Made by a program: the position numbers and the translations under genes | NCBI GenBank assembly: GCA_946479335.1 | Contig: CAMLFP010000012.1 | Location: 1 to 34,610 of the forward strand | DNA: 34,610 nt | Direction: 5' to 3' | From: an uncultured Archangium sp. | GTDB lineage: Bacteria > Myxococcota > Myxococcia > Myxococcales > Myxococcaceae | Shown here: positions 34,492 through 34,610 of the stretch, piece after piece | Layout: each line of letters starts with the position of its first letter | Numbering within the stretch: position 1 is the first letter of the stretch | Notes under the pieces: generated by a model | Told to the model about the DNA's origin: nothing | The model's input: the letters and a program-made list of their open reading frames with translations, nothing else | The model's database searches: none

Positions 34492-34610
34492 GGGACCATT
34501 CAAACTCCTAAAAGCGACGAAAGAACCCGCTATTTGCGAAGAATTGCGCCATTAAAAAAACGTCAGCCCTAAAGCGACGCGTGTCGAGGAGCGCAACGCG
34601 CCGCAGGTGA
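34492..34610 (-). promoter_or_regulatory. Leader region of the surface protein gene
   Basis: This 119-base stretch is locally AT-rich, with a run of seven A (34554-34560). It holds AGGAG (minus strand, 34509-34505) about 13 bases from the ATG. A 12-13 base motif occurs twice, CCTAAAAGCGACG (34507-34519) and CCTAAAGCGACG (34568-34579), about 60 bases apart. No convincing -35/-10 pair was found, so the promoter position is unknown. Confidence 0.4.

Overview
This 34.6 kb, very GC-rich window looks like a myxobacterial chromosome (Myxococcota, Myxococcales). The evidence is the gene order pilM-N-O-P-Q, a roadblock gene, efp-accB-accC and a SgmX-like TPR gene, together with NtrC-type regulators and a giant surface protein ending in a MYXO-CTERM-like tail. 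From memory, M. xanthus has the same order around PilQ and SgmX; no search was run.

Layout, left to right. (1) 1-3570 (+): a 5'-truncated PilR-like sigma-54 activator, a membrane histidine kinase and a second NtrC-type activator, packed as one operon. (2) 3571-3997: an AT-rich regulatory patch and a small XRE-type HTH gene whose Shine-Dalgarno lies inside a hairpin. (3) 3998-10576 (+): the type IV pilus alignment and secretin operon pilMNOPQ, followed by an uncharacterised lipoprotein and a Roadblock/LC7 protein, closed by an intrinsic terminator at 10603-10638. (4) 10713-13300 (+): efp, accB and accC (elongation factor P and acetyl-CoA carboxylase subunits), with a hairpin between accB and accC. 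(5) 13399-24405 (+): SgmX-like TPR scaffold, GspA/ExeA-like AAA ATPase, TamB-like protein and an Omp85 protein with about seven POTRA domains. (6) 24409-26063 (-): an ECF sigma factor, its NrsF/DUF1109-type membrane anti-sigma partner and a small Cys-rich lipoprotein. Two copies of the same promoter-like motif (GTAACC-N15-CGTA) precede the lipoprotein and the sigma gene. (7) 26218-26784 (+): a lone lipoprotein with a TTG start. (8) 26912-30185 (-): a translationally coupled operon of a class-V aminotransferase, a Ppx/GppA phosphatase and a Spinster-type MFS transporter, possibly led by a 31-codon ORF. (9) 30337-34491 (-): a 1384-residue secreted protein with two beta-helix modules, seven Ig-like repeats, a Gly-rich linker and a MYXO-CTERM-like end.

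How the genes work together: regions 1-3 and 5 form a polar motility and envelope locus. PilM/N/O/P connect the inner-membrane pilus motor to the PilQ secretin. In M. xanthus SgmX links the polarity GTPase MglA to pilus formation, and a roadblock (MglB-fold) protein sits in the pil transcription unit here. TamB and Omp85 serve outer-membrane biogenesis. The least described parts are the lipoprotein-roadblock pair, the tail of the ATPase, and the sigma/NrsF/lipoprotein module with its duplicated promoter.
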